Positions 52,344 to 60,236 of a DNA stretch of 64,000 nucleotides are shown one piece after another. Within the stretch, counting starts at the first letter, position 1; the number at the start of each line of letters is the position of its first letter. The position numbers and the translations under genes are program-made. The notes beneath the pieces were generated by a model. That model was not told the origin of the DNA, ran no database searches, and worked only from the letters and a program-made list of their open reading frames with translations. The DNA is from WVZH01 sp034430425. GTDB taxonomy: Bacteria; Chloroflexota; Anaerolineae; Anaerolineales; E44-bin32. The stretch spans positions 10,810-74,809 of the forward strand of contig DAOUEK010000002.1 of the NCBI GenBank assembly GCA_034430425.1, in the 5' to 3' direction.

Positions 52344-52901
52344 ATGCGAGAAGAGATTATTATCTCCGGCTTTGGTGGACAGGGAATTTTATTTGCAGGG
52401 AAATTATTGGCCTATACAGGGCTGGAAACCGGATTGAACGTTGTCTATTTTCCTTCCTATGGTCCAGAGATGCGGGGTGGAACGGCGCATTGCACGGTGA
52501 TCCTCAGCGATGAAGAAATTGGATCGCCGTTTATCCGTAATCCATCCGGCGCCATCGTTATGAATATCCCCTCCATGGATAGGTATGAGCCGTTGATCAA
52601 AGAAGGGGGAGTCCTGGTTGTGAATACGTCGCTGATCGATCGAAGTCCACAACGAAGTGATATCGAAATTATCCCGGTGCCGGCCAACGAGATCGCTGAA
52701 CAGGTTGGGGATAAGAGGCTGGCGAATATTGTATTGCTGGGAGCATTTATTAGAAGCCTGGGTGCTCTCACTATCGATACAGCGGAAAAATCACTGCATA
52801 GACATATTCCGGAATATCGCCGCAATCTTCTCGAAGCGAACATCGAAGCATTGACTCGCGGTGCCCAACTCGTGGCTGATGTGGAAGTAGAATCGACCTA
52901 A
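52344..52901 (+). CDS. korC: 2-oxoacid:ferredoxin oxidoreductase gamma subunit
   Basis: A 185-residue subunit: ISGFGGQGILFAGKLLAYTGLETG and YGPEMRGGTAHCTVILSDEEIGSP are the family's conserved blocks. It binds the CoA-linked part of the reaction and completes the complex. ATG 52344 follows GGAGGG. It is the last gene of the operon; a hairpin follows three bases after the stop. Confidence 0.92.
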   Translation: MREEIIISGFGGQGILFAGKLLAYTGLETGLNVVYFPSYGPEMRGGTAHCTVILSDEEIGSPFIRNPSGAIVMNIPSMDRYEPLIKEGGVLVVNTSLIDRSPQRSDIEIIPVPANEIAEQVGDKRLANIVLLGAFIRSLGALTIDTAEKSLHRHIPEYRRNLLEANIEALTRGAQLVADVEVEST

Positions 52902-52903
52902 AT

Positions 52904-52929
52904 GAGGAAAACGAAGTGCGTTATTCCTC
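52904..52929 (+). terminator. Hairpin after the oxoacid oxidoreductase operon
   Basis: GAGGAAAACG (52904-52913) pairs with CGTT-A-TTCCTC (52919-52929), ten base pairs with one bulged A and a five-base loop, followed by CGGGATTTTC. The T-run is short. Confidence 0.55.
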
Positions 52930-52988
52930 CGGGATTTTCACAGGAAAAGCCAAAATTACAGCCAACGCAAACGAGCTTATGTGTGTAC

Positions 52989-53021
52989 TTGGCAGGCTAT
53001 CTCTCCGCACTGTAGTATAAT
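52989..53021 (+). promoter_or_regulatory. Possible promoter of the SH3-domain gene
   Basis: TTGGCA (52989-52994) and, 18 bp later, TAGTAT, which overlaps a perfect TATAAT at 53016-53021. The start would be near 53028, 13 bp before the ATG. Confidence 0.45.
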
Positions 53022-53040
53022 GCGCCGGGGCAGGGTAGCA

Positions 53041-53658
53041 ATGAAAAATGATGCTCGCATGAGAATCATAGTATGGATGGGGATTGCCGCTTGTGTTGTA
53101 ATGTTGTTGCTTTTATCGACCGGCGCATCCGTCATCTCTGAGGTCGCCCAAGCTACAGTAATTCTTACCGTCACCGGAACACCGGAAGGCCCGATTATCA
53201 TCGTTCCTGACTTGGTCAATGTACGTCTCGGACCGGGCGTAGAGTACGACAAAATCGGGGTACTGATCGCCGGGCAACAAGCGCCGGCAGTAGGGCGCTC
53301 TGCGGGCGGGGATTGGATAATGATTGTTTACCCGAACCAATTCGATGAATACGCCTGGGTATATTCACGCTACGTTGTCCTCGAACCGAATCAACTTCTT
53401 CCCATTATCGAGCCGCCACCAACACCGACGCCGCGAGTGACGGCAACAATCAATCCCACCTACGCGGCTCAGTTCAGTCTGGGTGAAGCCCCGGCAACAC
53501 GTATGCCAACATTTACCCCTGCACAACCTGTCGCCCAACCCACGATAGCTCCATCTATTGTGACGCAATCCCGTGGCGTCCCACCGATTTTAGCGATTTT
53601 GGGTTTGCTCGTTGTGGGAATGTTCGGCATGGTGATTTCTGTCCTGAGAAACCGATAG
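53041..53658 (+). CDS. Membrane-tethered SH3b-domain protein
   Basis: A 205-residue protein. TM1 (IVWMGIAACVVMLLLLSTG) is near the N-terminus, followed by a bacterial SH3 domain (VNVRLGPGVEYDKIGVLIAGQQAPAVG ... WVYSRYVVL), a Thr/Pro-rich linker (PPPTPTPRVTATINP), and a C-terminal TM helix (ILAILGLLVVGMFGMVISVL). Such proteins are common at the Chloroflexota cell surface; the SH3 domain usually binds cell-wall material. ATG 53041 was chosen; the frame upstream crosses the promoter. Confidence 0.82.
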   Translation: MKNDARMRIIVWMGIAACVVMLLLLSTGASVISEVAQATVILTVTGTPEGPIIIVPDLVNVRLGPGVEYDKIGVLIAGQQAPAVGRSAGGDWIMIVYPNQFDEYAWVYSRYVVLEPNQLLPIIEPPPTPTPRVTATINPTYAAQFSLGEAPATRMPTFTPAQPVAQPTIAPSIVTQSRGVPPILAILGLLVVGMFGMVISVLRNR

Positions 53659-53705
53659 CAACCCTGGTAATCTTGCTGATTCGTAAAGACCACCCGCGTC
53701 GGTTA

Positions 53706-53715
53706 TTTTTTTTTT
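53706..53715 (+). terminator. T10 run, likely terminator of the SH3-domain gene
   Basis: Ten consecutive T follow a weak hairpin (GACC ... GGTT, with a few more pairs), 48 bp after the SH3 gene stop. The stem is poor, the T-run is the main sign. Confidence 0.5.
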
Positions 53716-53823
53716 AGGTATGACGAGGAGAATGGTTTGCACGAATCCTTTCTTGATCGCGGATAATTAACTCGAGAAATCGCATTGGTTGCTATTGAAT
53801 CGATGGTTAAATTACCCCTTTCC

Positions 53824-53851
53824 TTGACACCCTTTATCTGGGAAGTATAAT
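53824..53851 (+). promoter_or_regulatory. Consensus sigma70 promoter of nuoB operon
   Basis: TTGACA (53824-53829), 16-bp spacer, TATAAT (53846-53851): both hexamers perfect. Transcription should start near 53858, giving a leader of about 53 nt before nuoB. Confidence 0.85.
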
Positions 53852-53860
53852 TTTCGTTGC

Positions 53861-53906
53861 GGGGGCCTGAAGACGAAGGTGCTACAGGCCCTCCGCGCGT
53901 GGAGGG
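53861..53906 (+). promoter_or_regulatory. Candidate RNA switch in the nuoB leader
   Basis: Two stems share the same bases. Stem 1: GGGGGCCTG (53861-53869) with CAGGCCCTC (53885-53893). Stem 2: CCCTCC (53889-53894) with GGAGGG (53901-53906), which hides the nuoB ribosome-binding site. Only one can form at a time, the layout of a translational on/off switch. The consensus of no known riboswitch class was recognised. Confidence 0.4.
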
Positions 53907-53910
53907 ATGA

Positions 53911-54552
53911 ATGACGGAAGAGATTGGCGATCCCGAAATCCCCATCCCCGATGATCTTCAAGGGTTGGTATCCGTAACATCGCTGGACAGAATCTACAAT
54001 TGGGGCCGTAAAAACTCAGTCTGGCCGATGATGTTTGGCCTGGCGTGCTGTGCCATTGAAATGATTTGTGTTGCAGCCAGCCGTTATGATTTCTCTCGAT
54101 TCGGGATGGAAGTAATGCGTCCCACGCCGCGACAATCGGATTTGATGATTGTTTCAGGGACAGTTACGAAGAAGATGATCCCGCAAATCGTTCGGCTTTA
54201 CAATCAAATGCCGGAGCCCAAATATGTGTTGGCGATGGGGGCTTGTGCTTCAGGCGGCGGGCCGTTTAAAGAAGGCTATAACGTTATTTCCGGTGTGGAT
54301 AAATTCATCCCTGTGGACGTTTATGTGCCGGGCTGTCCCCCCACACCGCAGGCGTTGATGCATGGGCTAATAACGCTTCAGAAAAAGATCGAGCGGCAGT
54401 CGATCCGTAAAGTGCGCTGGTATCGCAAAGAGGCCATCCCGCCGATCCCCGTGCCCATTCTTGGACCGGATCTGATCGATCCGCGCGATTTTCCCGTGCA
54501 TGATGACGGCAAGCAAAGCGAGCGTGCAGCACGGAGCAGTGTCGATACATGA
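53911..54552 (+). CDS. nuoB: NADH-quinone oxidoreductase-like subunit B
   Basis: A 213-residue NuoB with MFGLACCAIEMICVAASRYDFSRFGMEVMRPTPRQSD, GACASGGGPFKEGYNVISGVDKFIPVDVYVPGCPPTPQAL: the four cysteines (C-C, C, C) of cluster N2 and the quinone-cavity Tyr are present. The C-terminal 40 residues are a charged extension. It lies behind a consensus promoter and a possible RNA switch. Unlike the hydrogenase small subunit at 18826-19293, it has C-C-A-x-E, so it belongs to a complex I-type oxidoreductase. Confidence 0.95.
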   Translation: MTEEIGDPEIPIPDDLQGLVSVTSLDRIYNWGRKNSVWPMMFGLACCAIEMICVAASRYDFSRFGMEVMRPTPRQSDLMIVSGTVTKKMIPQIVRLYNQMPEPKYVLAMGACASGGGPFKEGYNVISGVDKFIPVDVYVPGCPPTPQALMHGLITLQKKIERQSIRKVRWYRKEAIPPIPVPILGPDLIDPRDFPVHDDGKQSERAARSSVDT

Positions 54553-54585
54553 TTTTCTATAAGGTGTGGTGAAGAGTTTTCTAGC

Positions 54586-56337
54586 ATGTCCAAAGAAACC
54601 ACGAACAAGATTGCAGAACAAATCCCGGATCATTTTTCTGGTGAGTTCCTTGTCGATGAACGCGAGGGACATGTTGGCTATCTCGTTAGACCGGATCAAT
54701 TGGTGGATTTTGCCTTGGTCGCTCGAGACACGCTTGGCTACGATTACCTTTCTTCCGTCACAGGTGTGGACTATTTGCCAGAGAATAAGATGGAAGTTGT
54801 CTACCATCTCTACCGGTCGCAGGGTGGCCCCGCGCTGGTAATCAAAGCACAGACATCGCGGGAAAATCCGGTTGTACCTTCCCTGGTTCCGGTATATCCG
54901 GGCGCAGATTTCCAGGAGCGTGAAGCCTGGGATTTGCTGGGAATTAAGTTCGAAGGCCATCCCAATCTAAAACGAATTCTCATGTGGGAAGGTTTCGAAG
55001 GACATCCTCTGCGGAAGGACTGGCGTGAGGCGTATTACGAAGCAGACCAGAAGCCTTTCAAGAGTCGCTGGCCGGACGGCGATGTCCTGCACGTCGAAGA
55101 TAATCTTCCGTATCATAAAAACGTCCAGTATCCACAAGATTTTTCGGCCGAGACATGGACTCCTGAAGGGGATGCCGGGTTGTACGCCGGATTAGCCCGT
55201 GTACCCGAAAAGGCGGCTGGCAATGGTCGCCCGCTGCAAACGGATAAGATCGTCGTAAATTTAGGTCCACAGCATCCCTCCACCCACGGGGTCTTCCGAA
55301 TGGTTGCAACCCTGGATGGCGAGTCGATTGTCGATTTGCAGCCAGTGATGGGATATTTGCATCGCAATCACGAGAAGATCGGGGAACGCAACACTTATCT
55401 GATGAATATGCCCTTCACCGATCGACTCGATTACATCTGTTCGATGAGCAACAATCTGGGCTATGCACTGGCTGTAGAGAAGTTGATCGGTGTGGAAGTG
55501 CCCGAGCGTGCGGAATATATCCGCGTGATGATGGCGGAGCTGACGCGCATCGTGAATCACCTGTGGGCGATAGGTTTTTTGCTTAATGATCTCGGTGCTT
55601 TTTTCACGCCTGCGTTGTATGCGATCAACGAACGGGAACTCATCCTGGATGTGTTCGAGGCCGTATCCGGTTCTCGTATGATGTGTAATTACATGCGATT
55701 TGGAGGCCTGGCGCGCGATCTACCCGATGACGCTTTTGAAAAAGTAAAGGAGTTGGTGCAGGATCGCTTGCCGCGCAAGGTCGAGGAATTGGATCTCTAT
55801 ATCACCTCGAATGAGATCGTTCGAGCACGAAGCATCGGGGTTGGTGTGCTGACGCGCCAGCAGGCTCTAGCGTACTCTGCGGCGGGTCCGATATTGCGCG
55901 CCTCGGGTGTTGCTTACGATGTACGACGTGCAGATCCGTATTCGATTTATGATCGGTTCGATTTCGATGTGGCTATACGTTACAATGGTGATGTTTACGA
56001 CCGGTATCTCATCCGCCTGGACGAGATCTGGCAAAGCCTGAAGATCTTGGAGCAGGTAATTCGCGATATTCCTGAAGGGGAAATCCAGGCGGGCAAATCG
56101 CTGTATCAGGCACGTGTACCTGCAGGCGATGCCTATGGACGAGTAGAGAATCCAAAGGGCGAGTTGGGTTTTTATGTCGTATCCGATGGACAACCCAATC
56201 CGTGGCGTTATCATATACGCGCGCCATCTTTTATCAATTTGACGGCACTGGGTGAAATGTGTAAAGGGCAGAAAATCGCGGATGTCGTCGCCGTGTTAGG
56301 CTCGATTGATATCGTTCTGGGCGAGACAGATCGTTAG
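54586..56337 (+). CDS. nuoCD: Fused NuoC-NuoD subunit
   Basis: A 583-residue fusion. Residues 1-180 are NuoC (EREAWDLLGIKFEGHPNLKRILMWEGFEGHPLRKDW); residues about 220-583 are NuoD (VNLGPQHPSTHGVFRMVATLDGE, MGYLHRNHEKIGERNTYLMNMPFTDRLDY, ending GSIDIVLGETDR). No Ni-Fe cysteine pairs, so it is a quinone-type and not a hydrogenase subunit. The His/Tyr of the quinone site (THGV) are present. It is 33 bp after nuoB. Confidence 0.95.
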   Translation: MSKETTNKIAEQIPDHFSGEFLVDEREGHVGYLVRPDQLVDFALVARDTLGYDYLSSVTGVDYLPENKMEVVYHLYRSQGGPALVIKAQTSRENPVVPSLVPVYPGADFQEREAWDLLGIKFEGHPNLKRILMWEGFEGHPLRKDWREAYYEADQKPFKSRWPDGDVLHVEDNLPYHKNVQYPQDFSAETWTPEGDAGLYAGLARVPEKAAGNGRPLQTDKIVVNLGPQHPSTHGVFRMVATLDGESIVDLQPVMGYLHRNHEKIGERNTYLMNMPFTDRLDYICSMSNNLGYALAVEKLIGVEVPERAEYIRVMMAELTRIVNHLWAIGFLLNDLGAFFTPALYAINERELILDVFEAVSGSRMMCNYMRFGGLARDLPDDAFEKVKELVQDRLPRKVEELDLYITSNEIVRARSIGVGVLTRQQALAYSAAGPILRASGVAYDVRRADPYSIYDRFDFDVAIRYNGDVYDRYLIRLDEIWQSLKILEQVIRDIPEGEIQAGKSLYQARVPAGDAYGRVENPKGELGFYVVSDGQPNPWRYHIRAPSFINLTALGEMCKGQKIADVVAVLGSIDIVLGETDR

Positions 56338-56368
56338 CAGTCTGATTAGAAGGGTGGTGGAATTCCCC

Positions 56369-56983
56369 ATGGTGGGTAGTGGGCTGGTTAAAGGGCTTTA
56401 TGTAACATTGAAGCACTTTATTGGCACCTACATTGACGACATTCGTTGGCTTGGCAGGCGTTATTATCGGGATGATGCGCTTCAGAGGCGGCAGAGCCCG
56501 AAAGCGCGTGGCGTATTTACTGTACAGTATCCGGAAGAGAAGCTTCCAGTTCCAGAAGCATTTCGGTTTATTCCCTTCTTGATTTACGAGGAAGCAGAAG
56601 GCGGCACGATCGAAGTTCGATGTACGTCCTGCGGTATCTGCGCAAAAGTATGTCCACCGCAGTGTATTTGGATCCAGCGGTCGCATGATCCTGAGACAGG
56701 AAGGCCGATACCTGCACCAACGAACTTTTTCATTGACATCGATATCTGTATGAACTGTGGCTTGTGTGCGGAGTTTTGTCCTTTCGATGCGATAAAAATG
56801 GATCACGATTACGAACTTGCTTCGTATGATCGTCGCAAAACCCATATCTTCGACAAAGCGCGCTTGTCGCGATCTGTCGAGTACTACCGTTCGATCCGCC
56901 CTTCAGATTACGCGCTTGAAGAAGCAGCTCGTGCAGATAATGAGGCAGCGAAGGCTGCCAGAAGGGACGGAGGTTCCTCGTAA
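56369..56983 (+). CDS. nuoI: NADH-quinone oxidoreductase-like subunit I
   Basis: A 204-residue NuoI with an amphipathic N-terminus (GLVKGLYVTLKHFIGTY), CTSCGICAKVCPPQCI and CMNCGLCAEFCPFDAIKMDH for clusters N6a and N6b, and a long charged, Ala-rich C-terminal tail (EEAARADNEAAKAARRD). ATG 56369 has GGTGG upstream. It completes the B-CD-I trio; membrane and NADH-input subunits are not in this window. Confidence 0.93.
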   Translation: MVGSGLVKGLYVTLKHFIGTYIDDIRWLGRRYYRDDALQRRQSPKARGVFTVQYPEEKLPVPEAFRFIPFLIYEEAEGGTIEVRCTSCGICAKVCPPQCIWIQRSHDPETGRPIPAPTNFFIDIDICMNCGLCAEFCPFDAIKMDHDYELASYDRRKTHIFDKARLSRSVEYYRSIRPSDYALEEAARADNEAAKAARRDGGSS

Positions 56984-57017
56984 GGCCCTCCAATACAACG
57001 AATAAATAGGATGATTT

Positions 57018-57380
57018 GTGTACCACAGTGATACCGAGATCATCTACCCGATGCGGGTTACGCCGTTTTTGCGTGATCTGCGCGGAGAATTATGGCGCAA
57101 TCTGATTGATCGCGTGCTTGCTTCGCCAGAAGGCTCAATCGATCATCTTGCCTTCAGCCTTCTCATCATCCGCATGTGTAACTGTGTCAATTGTCATACG
57201 AATTCGTATCGTGCTTTACGAGGCTGCACTATCTGTGCGAAACATGCTGTTTCGCGATTCCGGGAGAACGATTCGAATTTGGTGAAGTGTTATGATTGTG
57301 CTTATCGAGACGTGAGAGAATTCATGCAAAATGCACAGGCGCTAATTGATGGGACCTACAAGCCATGCTTTGGAGATTAA
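57018..57380 (+). CDS. Cys-rich protein of unknown function
   Basis: A 120-residue protein with eight cysteines, mostly clustered: MCNCVNCHTNSYRALRGCTICAKHAVSRF and LVKCYDCAYRDVREFM. The C-x2-C pairs suggest a metal or [Fe-S] site. It starts with GTG 57018 and lies between nuoI and mrp on the same strand, ending two bases before the mrp start codon, so it is probably part of the same transcript and perhaps involved in cluster delivery. No family was recognised. Confidence 0.7.
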   Translation: MYHSDTEIIYPMRVTPFLRDLRGELWRNLIDRVLASPEGSIDHLAFSLLIIRMCNCVNCHTNSYRALRGCTICAKHAVSRFRENDSNLVKCYDCAYRDVREFMQNAQALIDGTYKPCFGD

Positions 57381-57381
57381 A

Positions 57382-58467
57382 ATGAGTAAGAAAGCAAAAG
57401 TAACAAAAGAAAACGTCCTGGCTGCGTTGAGTAAAGTACTCGACCCGGAATTAAAGAAAGATCTCGTCAGTTTGGACATGATCAAAGAGTTACAGATCAA
57501 AGAAGAAAAGGTTCAATTTCAAATCCAATTGACAACGCCCGCCTGTCCCTTGCGCAGCCAAATCGAGGCGGAGGCTCGCAAGGCAGTCGAATCGCTCGCG
57601 GGGGTTTCGGAAGTCGAAATTGAATTTTCCGCCAATGTGCCGGTAGACAGTCGCATTGGCGAAAAGGGCATCAAATCGATGCGGAATACAATCGCAATTG
57701 CATCAGGGAAGGGAGGCGTCGGTAAATCGACCGTGGCCGTGAATATCGCCGTCGCATTGGCAAAAAAGGGCGCTAAGGTCGGATTGCTTGATGCGGATAT
57801 CTATGGACCCAATATTCCCACGATGATGGGAGTAGAAAATATGCCCGCGCCCCAGGGCGGGAAAATGATCCCTGCCGAATCGTATGGTGTGAAAGTAATC
57901 TCGATTGGCTTCCTCGTCCCACCGGATCAACCGATCATCTGGCGAGGGCCGATGCTTCACAGCGCCATCCAGCAATTTATTAACGATGTTGCCTGGGGAG
58001 ACCTCGATTACCTGATCGTAGACCTGCCTCCGGGTACAGGGGATGCGCAGTTGAGTCTTGCACAGTCGGTTCCACTCTCGGGAGGTGTGATCGTTACGTT
58101 ACCTCAGAATGTATCTCTGGAGGACGCTCGTCGAGGTCTGGAAATGTTCCGAACAATGGACATCCCGCTTTTAGGTATCGTCGAAAACATGAGTTACCTG
58201 GAAATGCCAGATGGCAGTCGAGTGGATGTATTCGGGCACGGCGGTGGAAAGAAGCTTGCCGGGGAAACCGGTGTCGATTTGATTGGAGAGATTCCGATGG
58301 ACCCCATCGTTCGAGTTTCGGGTGACTCAGGCAAACCGGTTGTGTTAGAAAACCCGGAATCAGATGCAGCAAAGGCTTTTATCGACGTAGCCGAAAAAAT
58401 TGCTGCGAAAATCAGTGTACTTGCCATGGAAGGGAAAAAGCATATACCATTAGAGATCGTTGAGTGA
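57382..58467 (+). CDS. mrp: Mrp/NBP35-type iron-sulfur carrier ATPase
   Basis: A 361-residue protein with an N-terminal DUF59 domain (VLAALSKVLDPELKKDLVSLDMIKEL ... ACPLRSQIEAEAR) and a P-loop domain: IASGKGGVGKSTVAVNIA (deviant Walker A), LLDADIYGPNIPTMMG, DYLIVDLPPGTGDAQLSLAQ, and VENMSYLEMPDGSRVDVFGHGGG. The CxxC of this family is absent in the region seen, which is common in the DUF59-fused group with later ligands. It inserts iron-sulfur clusters, here probably into the Nuo subunits upstream. SD GGAG, ATG 57382. Confidence 0.9.
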   Translation: MSKKAKVTKENVLAALSKVLDPELKKDLVSLDMIKELQIKEEKVQFQIQLTTPACPLRSQIEAEARKAVESLAGVSEVEIEFSANVPVDSRIGEKGIKSMRNTIAIASGKGGVGKSTVAVNIAVALAKKGAKVGLLDADIYGPNIPTMMGVENMPAPQGGKMIPAESYGVKVISIGFLVPPDQPIIWRGPMLHSAIQQFINDVAWGDLDYLIVDLPPGTGDAQLSLAQSVPLSGGVIVTLPQNVSLEDARRGLEMFRTMDIPLLGIVENMSYLEMPDGSRVDVFGHGGGKKLAGETGVDLIGEIPMDPIVRVSGDSGKPVVLENPESDAAKAFIDVAEKIAAKISVLAMEGKKHIPLEIVE

Positions 58468-58574
58468 AGGTATCGGTAACTATCTATGTACGCAGTCGAT
58501 TGAATTGATTACAATCCTTATTATATGTTGAATGGGTTTCTTATTGACGGAAGAATGACGTTAAGAGGTATGTA

Positions 58575-59468
58575 ATGACGAAAAAGAAGAACGCTCAGAA
58601 GGTTGTGGGCGTACGGTTTAATAAAATCGGGAAATTATATCATTTCGATGCGGGTAACATGCCAGATATAAAATCCGGTGATTATGTCATTGTCTCGACC
58701 AGTCGCGGTCGTGAGCTGGGCCAGATTGTGAACGAGCCGGAAAATCCGCCTCAGCCCTCCGAAGGCTCCTGGAAGCAGGTGGAGCGAAGGGCAACGGCGC
58801 GGGAACTTGTTATGCAGCGCACCTGGCAGAAGCGCGAGCAAGCTGAGTTGGAAGCTTGCCGAGAAGAAGTATCGAAGTTGGGCTTGAAATTGGTCAAAAT
58901 GGCCAAGGCGGAATATTCTTTCGACGGATCGCGGCTGACGTTCTTGTATCATATCGAAGGTGAAGAGAAGGTCAATCTGAAGCAGCTGCATTCCAATTTG
59001 CAAAAATCCAATCGAGATTCTCGAATCGAACTGCGGCAAATTGGGCCGCGTGATATGGCCAAGATTTTGGGGGGATTGGGCGCCTGTGGGTTAGAACAAC
59101 GATGTTGTTCTCTTTTTATCAACGAATTCAATCCCATTTCCATTCGCATGGCGAAAGCACAGAGTATTTCATTAAATCCTCAGGAAATCACGGGTATGTG
59201 TGGAAGATTGCGGTGCTGCCTGTTGTATGAACATAAGCAATATATTGAAGCAAGGAAAAATCTGCCAAAGCGAAAGAAACGCGTGATAACCCCGATGGGC
59301 GAAGGCAAAGTGGTTGATGTATTTGCTTTAAAAAGGTCGCTCATCGTACAGATGGAGGATGGACGTAACGTAGAGTTCTCGGCAGACGAGGTCGAGCCCT
59401 ACGACGAGGCCAAGGCGCTGCAGGCGAAGGCCAAACAAGCGGGTGAGGATTTTAATAACAGTGAATGA
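58575..59468 (+). CDS. PSP1-domain protein (RicT/YaaT family)
   Basis: A 297-residue protein. GVRFNKIGKLYHFDAGNMPDIKSGDYVIV opens the PSP1 domain, and GGLGACGLEQRCCSLFINEFNPISIRMAKAQSISLNPQEITGMCGRLRCCLLYE is the cysteine-rich centre that in RicT binds [4Fe-4S] with partner proteins. A charged C-terminal tail follows. Homologues affect RNA processing and phosphorelay in Bacillus; no partner genes (RicA, RicF) are seen. It lies 107 bp after mrp. Confidence 0.9.
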   Translation: MTKKKNAQKVVGVRFNKIGKLYHFDAGNMPDIKSGDYVIVSTSRGRELGQIVNEPENPPQPSEGSWKQVERRATARELVMQRTWQKREQAELEACREEVSKLGLKLVKMAKAEYSFDGSRLTFLYHIEGEEKVNLKQLHSNLQKSNRDSRIELRQIGPRDMAKILGGLGACGLEQRCCSLFINEFNPISIRMAKAQSISLNPQEITGMCGRLRCCLLYEHKQYIEARKNLPKRKKRVITPMGEGKVVDVFALKRSLIVQMEDGRNVEFSADEVEPYDEAKALQAKAKQAGEDFNNSE

Positions 59469-59491
59469 ACTTTTATTAACGAATCAGGGCA

Positions 59492-60226
59492 ATGATGGAC
59501 GATCAGTATAAAGAGAAAGGCGATAATGTCCGGGTCCTCGTGATGTTAGCACATCCTGACGATCCGGAATTTTTCTGCGGTGGAACTATCGCTCGATGGG
59601 TTTCGCTTGGCTGGGACGTGAGATATCTTTTGTTTACGCGTGGCGACAAGGGCAATGATGATGTTGGCACCAACCCGGAAACCCTGGCAAAGCTTCGCAT
59701 GAAAGAACAGCAAGCTGCAGCAAAGGTTCTGGGAGTAAAGGAAGTCGAGTTTTTGGATTACCCTGATGGTTTGTTGGTCCCAGATCTGAAGTTGCGGCAA
59801 GGCCTGGTACGGGCGATCCGGATCAAACGACCACAAATTGTGGTAACTTGTGATCCAACGAATTACTTCCCGGGTGCTCGGTATATCAATCATCCGGACC
59901 ATCGAGCAGCAGGCCAGGCCACCATCGATGCCGTATTCCCGGCAGCTGGTTCAGGGCTGTTCTTTCCAGAAATGGTCAATACGGAGGGTTTGCAGCCGCA
60001 CAAGGTCGAGCAAGTCTACGTTGCATTGGCACAATTGCCCGATACTGTGATTGATGTCACAAGCTTTGTCGAACTGAAGCTCAAAGCGCTGCGGGAGCAT
60101 AAAAGCCAGATTGCAGATATGGAAGAACTCGCGCGGCGAGTTCGTGAACGGATGCTGGATCGCGACAGTCCGCCTGAAATTCCGCGTTACATCGAAACGT
60201 TCAAGCGTATCGACCTGCGACGATAG
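59492..60226 (+). CDS. PIG-L/LmbE-family deacetylase
   Basis: A 244-residue zinc enzyme with MLAHPDDPEFFCGGTIARW (zinc ligands His, Asp), VTCDPTNYFPGARYINHPDHRAAGQATIDAV (third ligand His) and YVALAQLPDTVIDVT. The family removes acetyl groups from N-acetylglucosaminyl compounds. Two adjoining ATGs (59492, 59495) are possible; AGGG suits the second. It lies ten bases before the M20 gene and may share a pathway with it. Confidence 0.9.
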   Translation: MMDDQYKEKGDNVRVLVMLAHPDDPEFFCGGTIARWVSLGWDVRYLLFTRGDKGNDDVGTNPETLAKLRMKEQQAAAKVLGVKEVEFLDYPDGLLVPDLKLRQGLVRAIRIKRPQIVVTCDPTNYFPGARYINHPDHRAAGQATIDAVFPAAGSGLFFPEMVNTEGLQPHKVEQVYVALAQLPDTVIDVTSFVELKLKALREHKSQIADMEELARRVRERMLDRDSPPEIPRYIETFKRIDLRR

Positions 60227-60236
60227 GAAACGAGAC

